Shown piece by piece: positions 12,257 to 12,763 of a stretch of 12,763 nt of DNA. Position 1 is the stretch's first letter; every line of letters starts with the position of its first letter. Location: positions 1 to 12,763 of the forward strand of contig CABUUE010000021.1 in NCBI GenBank assembly GCA_902494685.1, in the 5' to 3' direction. Source of the stretch: an uncultured Collinsella sp. (lineage in GTDB: Bacteria > Actinomycetota > Coriobacteriia > Coriobacteriales > Coriobacteriaceae). The notes beneath the pieces are model-generated. The model was not told the origin of the DNA. It saw only the letters and a program-made list of their open reading frames with translations, and searched no databases. The position numbers and the translations under genes were made by a program.

Positions 12257-12763
12257 ATGACGGATCAGGAAACGCCCGAGCGCGTGCACGTGACGGCCGA
12301 CGATATCGAGGCCGCCAACGACCTTATCGACTTTATCGAGGCGTGCCCCAGCATGTTCCATACGGCAGCGACCATTATGGCCGAGCTCGACGAGGCGGGC
12401 TTTACCTACCTGCCCGAGAACGCGGCATGGGATATCGAGCCGGGCGGGCGTTATTACACGCAGCGCAACACCTCGAGTGTTGTTGCCTTTAAGGTGGGCG
12501 AGGACCTGGCCGCGACGTGGGGCGAGGACGGCGTTGCCGGTGACTATCATTTTCAGCTCACGGCGTCGCATGGCGATTCGCCGACGTTTAAGGTCAAGGC
12601 TGTGTCCGAGCTCGATGGCGCAGGCGAGACGTTGCGCCTGAACACCGAGGCCTACGGCGGCATGATCGACTACACCTGGTTCGACCGCCCGCTGGCACTC
12701 GCGGGCCGCGTGCTGGTGCGCGAGGGCGACCGCATTGAGAGCCGCCTGCTTGCCACCGAGCGC
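12257..12763 (+). CDS. M18 family aminopeptidase, N-terminal 169 residues (3' end outside window)
   Basis: Zinc metallopeptidase that removes N-terminal, often acidic, residues from peptides; cytoplasmic. Read from ATG 12257, it runs to the window edge with no stop. Residues 18-36 hold the early ANDLIDFIEACPSMFHTA text, 64-80 the GRYYTQRNTSSVVAFKV segment, and TASHGDSPTFKVK (102-114) is the first metal-ligand motif (H105, with D107 in HxDSP). YGGMIDYTWFDRPLALAGRV (133-152) is typical of M18 enzymes. Family members have about 430-460 residues, so around 60 percent is outside. AAAGGGGAG lies four bases before the start and fixes it. It diverges from the hydrolase gene. Confidence 0.93.
   Translation, partial: MTDQETPERVHVTADDIEAANDLIDFIEACPSMFHTAATIMAELDEAGFTYLPENAAWDIEPGGRYYTQRNTSSVVAFKVGEDLAATWGEDGVAGDYHFQLTASHGDSPTFKVKAVSELDGAGETLRLNTEAYGGMIDYTWFDRPLALAGRVLVREGDRIESRLLATER

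Noticed and set aside
12092..12571. 159-codon minus frame over the M18 gene start
   Set aside because: Shadow of the aminopeptidase frame with no recognisable motif.

Overview
This is high-GC, gene-dense bacterial DNA with clear Shine-Dalgarno sites. The protein styles (PFK of the GGNGS/PKTIDND type, aspartokinase with an LLDRGGGDISGS loop, a membrane-anchored choloylglycine-hydrolase-like enzyme, M18 aminopeptidase) fit an anaerobic gut actinobacterium of the class Coriobacteriia, most likely Collinsella or a close relative. That placement is inference from sequence style; no database search was run.

Layout: (1) 1-3460, aspartate-family amino-acid synthesis: the 5' part of threonine synthase (thrC, minus strand) diverges from aspartokinase (lysC), which is followed by an intrinsic terminator and aspartate-semialdehyde dehydrogenase (asd). 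(2) 3461-3862, a gene-free stretch with a 130-nt near-perfect hairpin directly after asd and a tandem pair of covarying hairpins before the next promoter. (3) 3863-5461, a possible DNA-damage locus: an O6-alkylguanine-DNA alkyltransferase (ogt), the 5' stump of an Abi-family phage-defence gene that still has a consensus-like promoter, and a GyrI-like protein whose promoter carries a perfect LexA/SOS box. (4) 5563-9213, a two-gene MacB/FtsX-type ABC exporter operon bracketed by inverted copies of a 50-bp repeat (45/50 identical) and closed by a strong terminator. (5) 9214-9789, about 580 bp with no gene but three more long inverted repeats. (6) 9790-12095, minus-strand 6-phosphofructokinase and a membrane-anchored Ntn-hydrolase. 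(7) 12257 to the end, the start of an M18 aminopeptidase.

The most unusual signal is that the long hairpins just after the stop codons of asd (3473-3602) and pfkA (9766-9646, minus strand) appear to be two members of one structured family. They lie in the same orientation relative to the upstream gene. Their stems differ in sequence but stay paired, while an internal-loop motif, GUCCUC opposite UGCGGA, is kept with identical spacing. This looks like an undescribed 3'-UTR RNA element or a mobile palindromic repeat that favours gene ends. The second most notable item is the SOS box on the GyrI-like gene, which suggests a DNA-damage-induced defence against genotoxins.
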